Shown: one piece after another, positions 1 through 5,337 of the stretch
Numbering within the stretch: position 1 is the first letter of the stretch
Layout: every line of letters starts with the position of its first letter
Source of the DNA: Thermodesulfobacteriota bacterium
GTDB taxonomy: Bacteria; Desulfobacterota; Desulfomonilia; Desulfomonilales; Desulfomonilaceae
Reading direction: 5' to 3'
NCBI GenBank assembly: GCA_030837305.1
Contig: JAUPKT010000103.1
Span: 1 to 5,337 of the forward strand
DNA: 5,337 bases
The notes under the pieces: model-generated
Told to the model about the DNA's origin: nothing
Database searches by the model: none
The model's input: only the letters and a program-made list of their open reading frames with translations
Translations under genes and position numbers: made by a program

Positions 1-1058
1 CGTCTCTTGGCCAGTTCAATTATGAAGGCAGGTCTGGATTTGTAGGCATGGGCATGCTCGACAAGTTCTTCGACTGTCACTTTGTATTTTGTCGCCAATT
101 CCTCTAGCTTTGTCGGATCGCGCGGGGGATCGCCATAGCCAAAGTTGATACAACCGACACTCTCTCCGTCCACGCATATTGGAATAGCGTAAAGGCGGAT
201 GCCACCCTCGCACTCGATGTCCACCGGCGCTCCGGTTTCAATCGATACCCTAGACGCCTTTGACCAACAGGATTCATGGCAGAGCCATTTGCCACAGCCG
301 AGCGCCTCGTGGTTGTCTTCCGTGTCGCATAACCGGCGTGAAGCCTGATCCATGAAACGGCACCAACCGGATGAGAAAATACCTAGGGCGTAGTCGCCAT
401 TCTTTTCGTAAACAGAGCCGGAAGTGTCGAGCAGATCGAGGTAATCCCTAACGATGTCATCAAGCAACGACTGGCCAACGCCATCGAGAATCACGCGGGA
501 AGTGTTGAACTGCAACAGGTCGCCATAGACAGGAGTATATTCGGTTTCTGTAATTTGCGTGGCTCCACTGGCCATTTGGCCCTTGGACAACATCCACTCT
601 ATGCTCCGAAGCGATTCCTCCGCCCGCTTGCGCTCGGTGATGTCCAGAAATATGCAGTGAGTTTGTTTGAAACCTCCCCATTGGTCACGTACTATCTGCC
701 CCTCAAAAGCAACTGAAATTATTGAGCCATCTTTTCTGACCATCTCGAACTCTACGCCATGTATTTCTCCCTCTGCCTTAAATTTGGGGAAGTTGATCTT
801 GAAATGGTCCTGATAGCCGCTGGCCAAAAAGTCACCGAACCACTTTCCTATAACTTCATCACGGGAATAACCCAGGGTGTCCAGCCATGCCTTGTTAACT
901 GACAAGAAGTAGCCGTTTTCATCTAGCGACTGATAGCTTAAAGGCGCATTCTCAGCATCCAGGGCTATAGCCTGAACAGTTTCCAGCTCTGCTACCCTGC
1001 GGCGCATCTCATTCAATTCATCAATAAGCTGGTCTTTGGTTTTGTCTTTGTCTTGCAT
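1..1058 (-). CDS. PAS-PocR sensory protein, N-terminal part (3' end beyond window)
   Basis: This is the first 352 codons of a sensor protein with no stop before the window edge. The ATG at 1058-1056 is chosen because an ideal Shine-Dalgarno AGGAGGAG (1072-1065) lies 6 nt upstream. Residues 1-30 are a charged, probably coiled-coil lead-in (QLIDELNEMRRRVAELE). Residues ~34-135 are a PAS domain (SVNKAWLDTLGYSRDEVIGK) closed by the usual PAC tail DITERKRAEESL at ~139-150. Residues ~168-350 match the PocR ligand-binding domain: cysteines at 233, 244, 255, 260, 264, 283, 295 and 303, plus APVDIECEGGIRLYAIPI and GCINFGYGDPP. PocR domains are predicted to sense small organic metabolites such as diols or other simple hydrocarbon derivatives. 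In this architecture they usually precede a histidine kinase or other output domain, which here would lie beyond the left edge. No membrane segment is visible, so it is probably cytoplasmic. The PAS and PocR calls are strong; the output domain and the ligand are unknown. Confidence 0.9.
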   Translation of the reverse strand, partial: MQDKDKTKDQLIDELNEMRRRVAELETVQAIALDAENAPLSYQSLDENGYFLSVNKAWLDTLGYSRDEVIGKWFGDFLASGYQDHFKINFPKFKAEGEIHGVEFEMVRKDGSIISVAFEGQIVRDQWGGFKQTHCIFLDITERKRAEESLRSIEWMLSKGQMASGATQITETEYTPVYGDLLQFNTSRVILDGVGQSLLDDIVRDYLDLLDTSGSVYEKNGDYALGIFSSGWCRFMDQASRRLCDTEDNHEALGCGKWLCHESCWSKASRVSIETGAPVDIECEGGIRLYAIPICVDGESVGCINFGYGDPPRDPTKLEELATKYKVTVEELVEHAHAYKSRPAFIIELAKR

Positions 1059-1210
1059 GGCGGGCTCCTCCTGACGGGAAGCTATGCATGGTAGTGGAGG
1101 GAGGGCTTGAGCGTAATATTCTTCAGTATCAACGATATGATAAAAGTAATAAGATTTACAGTTTATATGAGTCTTTAATCAATTCCAAAGGAAATTTGTT
1201 GGGGTTAGAA
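1059..1210. other. AT-rich upstream region of the PAS-PocR gene
   Basis: There is no credible gene here. The stretch ~1100-1210 is clearly more AT-rich than its surroundings and probably holds the promoter of the PAS-PocR gene, but I find no clean -35/-10 pair on the minus strand: TTGATT followed 17 nt later by GTAAAT is the best and is weak. An interrupted palindrome TATCA-N6-TGATA (1127-1142) could be an operator, but five-base arms are weak evidence. The Shine-Dalgarno of the downstream gene is at 1072-1065. Confidence 0.4.
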
Positions 1211-1413
1211 TTATTGTTGAAATGTGGACGCCTGTTCGGGATTTTGAGTCTCCAGCTCAATCTGATGGACCCGGAGTTCGTGGATGATCTTTCTTAAGGA
1301 GTTAGGTCTTTGAGTTCATGCAACACATCCGGAGACTTGCCGAGTTGATCCTCAGCGGCGTCTCGTAGAACGCTCTCGCTGCTAACATTGTCCAGGTCCT
1401 TTTTATCGGTCAT
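1211..1413 (-). pseudogene. Decayed N-terminal remnant of a PAS-type sensor histidine kinase
   Basis: An ATG at 1413-1411, preceded by an AAGGA Shine-Dalgarno, opens a 39-codon frame beginning MTDKKDLDNVSSESVLRD and ending SPDVLHELKDLTP before a TAA at 1296-1294. In another frame the next codons (1288-1241) read IIHELRVHQIELETQN, and that frame then reaches a stop at 1213-1211. Joined, the two pieces match the leader typical of many deltaproteobacterial PAS kinases, where a segment like LTPEE..LLHELRVHQIELEMQNEEL precedes the first PAS domain. The PAS, kinase and ATPase parts are absent, so this is a relic with an internal frameshift and a missing 3' part. It lies between a REP-like repeat and the PAS-PocR gene. 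An alternative is that the 39-aa frame is translated as a small orphan peptide. The family match rests on motif recognition, not on a search. Confidence 0.7.
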
Positions 1414-1445
1414 GATTTTATATCCTTAGAAACGTTTTGCGTGCG

Positions 1446-1478
1446 TGTCATCTCGTGCGAGCCTTGCGACGAGAGATC
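1446..1478. repeat. REP-like 33-bp repeat, copy 1
   Basis: This sequence matches 2497-2529 in direct orientation at 32 of 33 positions; the one difference is T1456 versus A2507. It contains an imperfect palindrome: TCTCGT (1451-1456) pairs with ACGAGA (1469-1474) around a 12-nt loop. The layout (TGTCAT, CGAG-rich core, GAGATC end) resembles dispersed palindromic repeats found between genes in many environmental bacterial genomes. It begins 10 bp past the hepT stop codon, so it could also end or stabilise that transcript. Membership of a genome-wide family is inferred. Confidence 0.8.
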
Positions 1479-1488
1479 CAAGGTTCGG

Positions 1489-1859
1489 TCAGGAAACGTC
1501 TGAAATAATTTGCCTTATTGTCTCACTCAGGGCAGGTATCTTGTTTCTGCAGGTATAAAAGACTGCATTGGGATCGATATCCGCATAATGGTGTGTCAAG
1601 ATGTCCCTCATCCCTTTTGCTTTGCGCCAGTCAACCTCCGGATAGTCTGACAGAAGTGAACCATCAGTTATCTTGTCGAGCTTCTTGATTGCCTCACCGA
1701 TAACAATGAGCTGCAACAGACTGAATCCATCTTCTCTATACCTGACGGAGAGCCGGTAAAATCAGATACCTCAGATATGGCTTCAAAACGGGACATAGCG
1801 GTTAACGAAGCGTGCAGGATCTGACTCAGTATTTCAATGACGAGTTCCTTGTCATACAT
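1489..1859 (-). pseudogene. hepT: HepT-like HEPN ribonuclease toxin, frameshifted
   Basis: This is a HEPN/DUF86 (HepT) toxin, an RNase normally neutralised by its MntA partner. The start is the ATG at 1859-1857, 6 nt after AAGGAAG (1872-1866), overlapping the mntA end by 8 bases. The first 48 codons (MYDKELVIEILSQILHA to EKMDSVC) run in one frame. The family sequence then continues in another frame from ~1716 (LQLIVIGEAIKKLDK to RQIISDVS, stop 1491-1489). Restoring one base, for example making the TT at the junction TTT, gives about 123 residues, normal for the family. The catalytic RX4HXY motif is intact in the second part (RDILTHHY; R85, H90, Y92 of the restored protein). As read, the upstream frame ends at ~1668 after 15 unrelated residues and lacks the active site, so no toxin is expected. 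No slippery heptamer is visible. A real deletion or a sequencing error are the main explanations. Confidence 0.85.
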
Positions 1860-2142
1860 ATACAGCTTCCTTATCAATGTGTTGCTTAAGAAAGTTGTTC
1901 ATGTTTTCACGATATGATACTATATCTACAGTCTTATGAATCATTTCCTCTAAATCGCGCTTTACACCAGCCATGTCGAATAGGTCGGGATTTTCAAACA
2001 CAATCACCACATCAACATCGCTATCTTGACTGTCTTCGCCGCGGGCAGTGGAGCCGAATATACCCAGCTTAACAATTCCATGTTGGTGGCGCCTTTGTTT
2101 CTTGTATTCTCTCAAAATGGATAAGACATCTTCTCTAGACAT
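1852..2142 (-). CDS. mntA: MntA-family minimal nucleotidyltransferase antitoxin
   Basis: This 96-residue protein of the polymerase-beta-like minimal nucleotidyltransferase family is the usual length for MntA. The signature GSX10DXD is complete (G30, S31, D42, D44, within GIFGSTARGEDSQDSDVD), and the third carboxylate is D73 in TVDIVSY. In characterised HepT/MntA pairs the enzyme uses ATP to AMPylate the tyrosine of the toxin's RX4HXY motif, which silences the RNase; that tyrosine is present in the downstream hepT remnant. The start ATG at 2142-2140 follows an AGGAAG Shine-Dalgarno at 2152-2147. The gene overlaps hepT by 8 bases, which implies translational coupling. Expression is probably from the promoter at 2298-2270. 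All catalytic residues are present, so the protein is predicted to be active although its partner's frame is broken. Confidence 0.93.
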   Translation of the reverse strand: MSREDVLSILREYKKQRRHQHGIVKLGIFGSTARGEDSQDSDVDVVIVFENPDLFDMAGVKRDLEEMIHKTVDIVSYRENMNNFLKQHIDKEAVYV

Positions 2143-2150
2143 GACGCTTC

Positions 2151-2237
2151 CTACTCAGTTCGGATCAGAAACACTTCACGTAATCTTAATTTTTCGCGCT
2201 CGTCAATTGTCACTTCAACAGATCGAACCATACCCAT
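2151..2237 (-). CDS. Possible 28-aa leader peptide upstream of mntA
   Basis: This short frame reads MGMVRSVEVTIDEREKLRLR and ends EVFLIRTE, with its TAG stop at 2153-2151. The stop overlaps the mntA Shine-Dalgarno (TAGGAAG) and ends 8 nt before the mntA ATG. A GGAG sits 8 nt upstream of the second methionine (2231-2229), which makes a 26-aa product the likelier form. It lies wholly within the predicted mntA 5' leader. The composition is charged and protein-like. I recognise no family; it may be a translational-coupling leader, a remnant of an older gene, or chance. Confidence 0.35.
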   Translation of the reverse strand: MGMVRSVEVTIDEREKLRLREVFLIRTE

Positions 2238-2269
2238 GACTCCACATCTTAATGATCACACAGTTTTCT

Positions 2270-2298
2270 AGTATAGAGTGTGGCTGGCTAGTTGGCAA
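2270..2298 (-). promoter_or_regulatory. Sigma70-type promoter for mntA-hepT
   Basis: On the minus strand TTGCCA (2298-2293) and TATACT (2275-2270) each match the housekeeping consensus at five of six positions and are separated by exactly 17 bp. Transcription would start near 2263, giving mntA a leader of about 120 nt. This is the best promoter-like pair in the island. It is a pattern match only. Confidence 0.5.
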
Positions 2299-2370
2299 TA
2301 CAACAGAATTTATTTGCTCACATTCTCAGGAAGCCACCCACTGTTTTTGCGGGACATACGGATCTGATTT

Positions 2371-2420
2371 ACAAGGTCGGACCGTGTCCGACTATTTTCC
2401 GCGTACCGACCTTCGAGGTC
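2371..2420. repeat. Cluster of nested inverted repeats
   Basis: Three perfect inverted repeats are packed into 50 bp. GTCGGAC (2376-2382) and GTCCGAC (2386-2392) enclose 3 nt. AAGGTCGG (2373-2380) and CCGACCTT (2406-2413) enclose 25 nt. GACCT (2408-2412) and AGGTC (2416-2420) enclose 3 nt. The arms share the core GGTCGG/CCGACC, so alternative hairpins compete. There is no following T-run strong enough for a standard terminator. It may be part of a REP or miniature element; its function is unknown. Confidence 0.55.
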
Positions 2421-2496
2421 TCAATCCTGGTGGACACAGTCCCCCCTACGCCCGAAAAGATGTGGGCACGGACGCCTATATACTACCCCTACTGGC

Positions 2497-2529
2497 TGTC
2501 ATCTCGAGCGAGCCTTGCGACGAGAGATC
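2497..2529. repeat. REP-like 33-bp repeat, copy 2
   Basis: This is a direct-orientation copy of 1446-1478 with one mismatch. The substitution at 2507 removes the outermost loop-side pair of the palindrome, leaving TCTCG (2502-2506) and CGAGA (2521-2525) around a 14-nt loop. The flanks of the two copies are unrelated, so the repeat unit is about 33 bp. Together the copies bracket the mntA-hepT module at a spacing of 1051 bp. Confidence 0.8.
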
Positions 2530-2624
2530 TTTCCGGAAGCCAGAACAGATTTTGTATGTGTATACCCCTTCCCGCTTCCAGAATCGTATTCTCATTGCTG
2601 GTTGCGCCCGGCCAGGGCATGAAT

Positions 2625-2665
2625 GTTCTCCCGGGGGTCGAAATGACATGCTGGCCGTACATGTC
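2625..2665. repeat. Second REP-like segment with hairpin after the kinase gene
   Basis: On the minus strand TGTCATTTCGACC followed by CCCGGGAGAA resembles another class of short dispersed palindromic repeat common in environmental genomes. It overlaps a perfect hairpin: GACATG (2645-2650) and CATGTC (2660-2665) around a 9-nt loop, about 30 nt past the kinase stop codon. The hairpin lacks a T-run, so it is at most a weak terminator or an mRNA 3'-end stabiliser. Only one copy is in the window, so repeat status rests on recognition. Confidence 0.4.
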
Positions 2666-2694
2666 CATCCTGTTCAAAATGAGAGACGCCAGCC

Positions 2695-5337
2695 TCAACC
2701 ATCGTTCCCCAACAATCGCCCCAGGGCGGCCTTGAGTGTATCCATATCGTAGGGTTTGTGCAAAATCCCGGCAGGTCTGGGACCAGGAAATCTCTCAAGG
2801 ACTACATCTTCAGTGTAACCGCTGCTAAGGATAACCTTGACATCCGGCTCAATGCGTATGAGTTCTCCGAAAGCCTCAAAACCATCCATTTTGGGCATCT
2901 TGAAGTCAAGCATGACCAGATCAATTTCATTCGAACGGTCCCGGAAAACACGAACACCTTCCTCTCCATCGGCGGCGGTGATAGTATCATAGCCAAGGAT
3001 ATCCAGACGTCTGACGACAAGATCTTTTACCCCTGTTTCATCTTCAACTACCAGAATAGTTTTTCGCCTGGAGCCGCTGTCGGGCGACGGCGTTTTAGGC
3101 TTGGCTACATCCTTAGCCTTAACGCAAGAATCCCGGAGCTTTTCTGACGCTGGAAACAAGATCCTGATTGTGGTCCCCTTCCCAACTTCGCTATTGACTA
3201 TTATAGCGCCTTGATGGCCCTTGATGGTCCCCATTACTTCGGCCAGGCCCAGGCCACGACCCCAGAATTTGGTTGAGAAGAACGGATCAAAAACCCTTTC
3301 CTGAGTCTCGGCGTCCATACCGCAACCAGTGTCTGAAACCTCCAGAAAGACAAAACGCCCTGGTTCAGGCTTCTGTTCAATTCGGCTATGGCTCAGATAG
3401 GTATGATCGCAATCCATAACCCCGGTTCTCAGCGTTACATGGCCTGCGTTGTCGCCTATGGCCTCAGAAGCGTTGATGACCAGATTCGTCATTGCTAGCC
3501 GTATCAGTTCGGCGTCCCCTTGAATTAAGGGCAGATCCTCATCTATTTCCAAATGGATCACAGTGTTTTCCGGAACAGCCGATTTGAGCGGATCCACATT
3601 TTTGTGCGCCACCTCGTTGAGATCCACATCCTTCGGAAGATAAAAGGCGCTTCCCGAATAGACCAGCATTTGACGAGAGAGTTCCGCTGATCGCATTGCC
3701 GAATCAACGGCGCTCTTGACGCTGTGTCGAGTATCAGGATTGAGAGTCTCATCCGTAAGAACCAACTCAAGGTTACCCAAGACCACCGCCAACTGGTTGT
3801 TGAAATCGTGGGCAATGCCCCCGGCCATCATGCAGAGACTCTCGCACTTCTCAGCTTGCAGAGCCTTGCGCTCCAACTCAACCCGTTCTACTTCCAGGCG
3901 TTTGCGGTCAGTAATGTCATGAATTATCGAGAAGAGGATTAGAGCTCCTTTCTGCTTAATAGGGGAGGAATAAACTTCCACTGTTCTAACATCCCCACTG
4001 GCAAGTCGATGGGTGAAAATAAAGTAGTTGCACTGCCCTTTTGCGGCCAAATTGCGTTGGGCTTCAACTTCGTCAGGGGGCAATGAGTTGATGTCCTGGA
4101 TAGACATTGAAAGTAACTGAGCCGTTGTGTAACCGAAGAATTCCTCCGCAGCCTTGTTAGCGTCCAGTATTCTACCAGTAGCGGGTTCGATCAGGAGCAT
4201 AACGGCGCTGTGCCTTTCGAACATCCCATGAAACCTCTCTTCGCTCTCCCGCAACGAATCCTCTGCCCGCTTACGGGCGGTGATATCCCTTATAAATGCC
4301 CCAACGCCAATCTCTTTATGTGAAAGTCTTACTGGAAATTTTCGAATCTCGAATATCTTTTCAGCGGATCTCTCTTCATCTATTATTATATCGTTTTTGG
4401 TGACTGCCCGTTGGTCTGACTTCAGGCATTCTTCCGCAAGTTTCTCCGGCATCAATTCGAAATCAGTCTTTCCAATAATCTCCTGCTCAGACAGCCCGAA
4501 AAAGTCCTGATTTGCTTTATTCACAAATAGATAGCGGTAATTTTGATCCTTTATGAACACTAAGTCTTTACTGGCGTTCAGGAAATTCCCAAATCGCTCC
4601 TCGCTCTCCCTCAGGGCCTCCTCTGCTCGCTTGCGATCAGTGATGTCACGGACTATCCCAGCGGCATGCCAATGACCATCCATCTGGAAACCGGAGAGAG
4701 ACAGTTCTATCTGGAACTCCTGTCCACTCTTTCTACGACCAACAAGCTCGTTTATCCTTCCTAATGCTTTTCCTTGGCCGGACAGGGCAAAGTCTTTAAA
4801 AGCAGAACGGTAAGCGGCATGATATTCAGTAGGCGCCAACAGCTCATGGACATCTTTTCCCATCACCTCGTTAGAATTGTAACCGAAGATCCTTTCAGCG
4901 GCCGGGTTCCAAAAAGAGATCTTCCCTTTGTCATCAATTAGGATGATCGCATCAAAAACAGAATTGGTGATAGAGCTAAATCTACGTTCCGATTCTAGAA
5001 TAGTCTCCTCTGCTCGCTTGCGATCAGTGATGTCTATGAGTGTCCCTCGGGCCCCATCGAAGGTCTTGTCCTTAATAATCGGCTTTGTGTATGTCCGGAC
5101 ATGTCGGACCTCACCAGATTTGGTCACTACTCGATATTCTAATGGATACTCGGCCCCTTTGGTGAGTTCAGAGAATCTCTTGGTCAAGAGACAGCGATCT
5201 TCCGGATGAACGAATTCCAGGAACGTCTTCCCAATGAGGTCTTTCGCTTCGTATCCGAACACATTCCGGACAATTGGACTGATATAGGTGACCACGCCTC
5301 TTAGGTCGATCTCAAATATGACGTCGCTAATACTTTC
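2695..5337 (-). CDS. Multi-PAS hybrid sensor histidine kinase with C-terminal receiver (5' end beyond window)
   Basis: This is 880 visible codons, with the frame open to the right edge; an internal GTG at 5295-5293 falls inside a PAS fold (ISDVIFEIDLRGVVTYISP), so it is not the true start. Numbering from the first visible residue, PAS modules lie at ~1-112, ~120-240, ~250-360 and ~368-480, each ending in DIT.RKR. A HisKA-type helix follows with phosphoacceptor H510 (GGIAHDFNNQLAVVLGNLEL). The HATPase domain (~600-732) has an N-box at N622 (TNLVINASEAIG), DTGCGM, FDPFFSTKF and GRGLGL. After a short proline/serine/lysine linker, a receiver (~759-876) has the acidic pair VVEDE, phosphoacceptor D811 (MLDFKMPKMDG), SSGY and K861 (HKPYD). 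All catalytic residues are present. It should autophosphorylate and pass phosphate to its own receiver, then to an unseen partner. No membrane segment is visible, so the known part looks cytoplasmic; PAS ligands are unknown. No response regulator adjoins it downstream. Confidence 0.95.
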   Translation of the reverse strand, partial: ESISDVIFEIDLRGVVTYISPIVRNVFGYEAKDLIGKTFLEFVHPEDRCLLTKRFSELTKGAEYPLEYRVVTKSGEVRHVRTYTKPIIKDKTFDGARGTLIDITDRKRAEETILESERRFSSITNSVFDAIILIDDKGKISFWNPAAERIFGYNSNEVMGKDVHELLAPTEYHAAYRSAFKDFALSGQGKALGRINELVGRRKSGQEFQIELSLSGFQMDGHWHAAGIVRDITDRKRAEEALRESEERFGNFLNASKDLVFIKDQNYRYLFVNKANQDFFGLSEQEIIGKTDFELMPEKLAEECLKSDQRAVTKNDIIIDEERSAEKIFEIRKFPVRLSHKEIGVGAFIRDITARKRAEDSLRESEERFHGMFERHSAVMLLIEPATGRILDANKAAEEFFGYTTAQLLSMSIQDINSLPPDEVEAQRNLAAKGQCNYFIFTHRLASGDVRTVEVYSSPIKQKGALILFSIIHDITDRKRLEVERVELERKALQAEKCESLCMMAGGIAHDFNNQLAVVLGNLELVLTDETLNPDTRHSVKSAVDSAMRSAELSRQMLVYSGSAFYLPKDVDLNEVAHKNVDPLKSAVPENTVIHLEIDEDLPLIQGDAELIRLAMTNLVINASEAIGDNAGHVTLRTGVMDCDHTYLSHSRIEQKPEPGRFVFLEVSDTGCGMDAETQERVFDPFFSTKFWGRGLGLAEVMGTIKGHQGAIIVNSEVGKGTTIRILFPASEKLRDSCVKAKDVAKPKTPSPDSGSRRKTILVVEDETGVKDLVVRRLDILGYDTITAADGEEGVRVFRDRSNEIDLVMLDFKMPKMDGFEAFGELIRIEPDVKVILSSGYTEDVVLERFPGPRPAGILHKPYDMDTLKAALGRLLGNDG
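4618..4647. repeat. Exact 30-bp direct repeat within the kinase, copy 1
   Basis: This stretch is identical to 5005-5034, 387 bp (129 codons) away in the same frame. It encodes the PAC tail DITDRKRAEE at the end of the second visible PAS module. Exact nucleotide identity suggests recent module duplication or gene conversion between PAS units. Confidence 0.85.
5005..5034. repeat. Exact 30-bp direct repeat within the kinase, copy 2
   Basis: This is identical to 4618-4647 and encodes the PAC tail at the end of the first visible PAS module. Related but diverged versions occur near 4256, near 3893 and, in the PAS-PocR gene, near 616. Confidence 0.85.

Larger units (their letters stand above)
2299..2694. 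other. Repeat-rich intergenic island without a convincing gene
   Basis: This stretch follows the stop of the hybrid kinase. Overlapping open frames exist on both strands, but none shows a domain, a good ribosome-binding site or homology that I recognise. It contains nested inverted repeats (2371-2420), copy 2 of the 33-bp repeat (2497-2529), another REP-like palindromic segment (2625-2665), and short motifs such as GTGGGCACGG (2462-2471) and CCCCCCTACG (2442-2451) that look like further repeat fragments. The whole reads as a mosaic of small dispersed repeats built up between two transcription units. Confidence 0.55.

Noticed and set aside
1127..1142. Interrupted palindrome TATCA-N6-TGATA as a regulator binding site
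   Set aside because: Five-base arms in AT-rich DNA arise easily by chance and no matching regulator is encoded in the window; it is noted only in the leader entry.
1088..1297. 69-codon plus-strand open frame
   Set aside because: It runs antisense through the kinase relic and the AT-rich leader and shows no domain. The minus strand carries the recognisable kinase-leader motif.
1700..1725. Programmed -1 frameshift in hepT
   Set aside because: No slippery heptamer is seen at the junction (GTCTGTTGCAG), so a real deletion or a sequencing error is likelier.
1446..2529. A two-repeat CRISPR array or an integron attC pair
   Set aside because: The repeats are about 1 kb apart with protein genes between them, and no cas gene, integrase or regular spacer is present.
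2252..2752. Overlapping plus-strand frames of 166 and 147 codons across the island
   Set aside because: They cross the repeats and run into the 3' end of the hybrid kinase, have odd composition and no recognisable domain, and overlap each other in different frames.
2489..2798. Two minus-strand frames of 68-69 codons after or overlapping the kinase end
   Set aside because: They are made of REP-like repeat sequence and out-of-frame kinase sequence; no family match and no good ribosome-binding site.
2695..5295. Taking the GTG at 5295 as the start of the hybrid kinase
   Set aside because: The frame stays open to the window edge and the 14 upstream codons complete the first strand of a PAS fold, so the gene begins outside the window.

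Overview
All recognisable genes in this window are on the minus strand, so transcription runs right to left. The content suggests a free-living, metabolically versatile Gram-negative bacterium, most plausibly deltaproteobacterial (Desulfobacterota / Syntrophobacterales-like). The reasons are multi-PAS sensor kinases, a PocR sensory domain, a HepT/MntA pair, short dispersed palindromic repeats and roughly balanced base composition. This placement is an inference from gene style, not a measurement.

Layout in transcription order. (1) 5337-2695: most of a hybrid sensor histidine kinase, cut at its N-terminus by the window edge, with four PAS modules, a phosphoacceptor/dimerisation helix, an ATPase domain and a C-terminal receiver. 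(2) 2694-2143: a 552-bp intergenic island with no convincing protein gene apart from one 28-codon reading frame. It holds two REP-like repeats, a cluster of nested inverted repeats, and a good sigma70-type promoter about 120 nt upstream of mntA. (3) 2142-1489: a type VII HepT/MntA toxin-antitoxin module. The MntA nucleotidyltransferase is intact, while the HepT HEPN toxin frame is broken by a single-base frameshift. (4) 1478-1446: a second copy of one 33-bp repeat from the island, so the toxin-antitoxin module is bracketed by direct repeats. (5) 1413-1211: a decayed N-terminal scrap of another sensor kinase, still with a start codon and Shine-Dalgarno sequence. (6) 1210-1059: an AT-rich leader with no gene. 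(7) 1058-1: the N-terminal 352 codons of a PAS-PocR sensor protein, cut by the left window edge.

Biologically the window is a signal-transduction neighbourhood (two sensor proteins plus a kinase remnant) with a repeat-bounded, partly decayed toxin-antitoxin module in the middle. The two large sensors are unlikely to share a transcript with mntA-hepT, because the island and its promoter separate them. The most notable points are the direct repeats bracketing mntA-hepT, the toxin frameshift beside an intact antitoxin, the kinase relic, and a small reading frame whose stop codon overlaps the mntA ribosome-binding site. I see no evidence of a wholly new system; these are combinations of known families in an unusual, repeat-rich arrangement.
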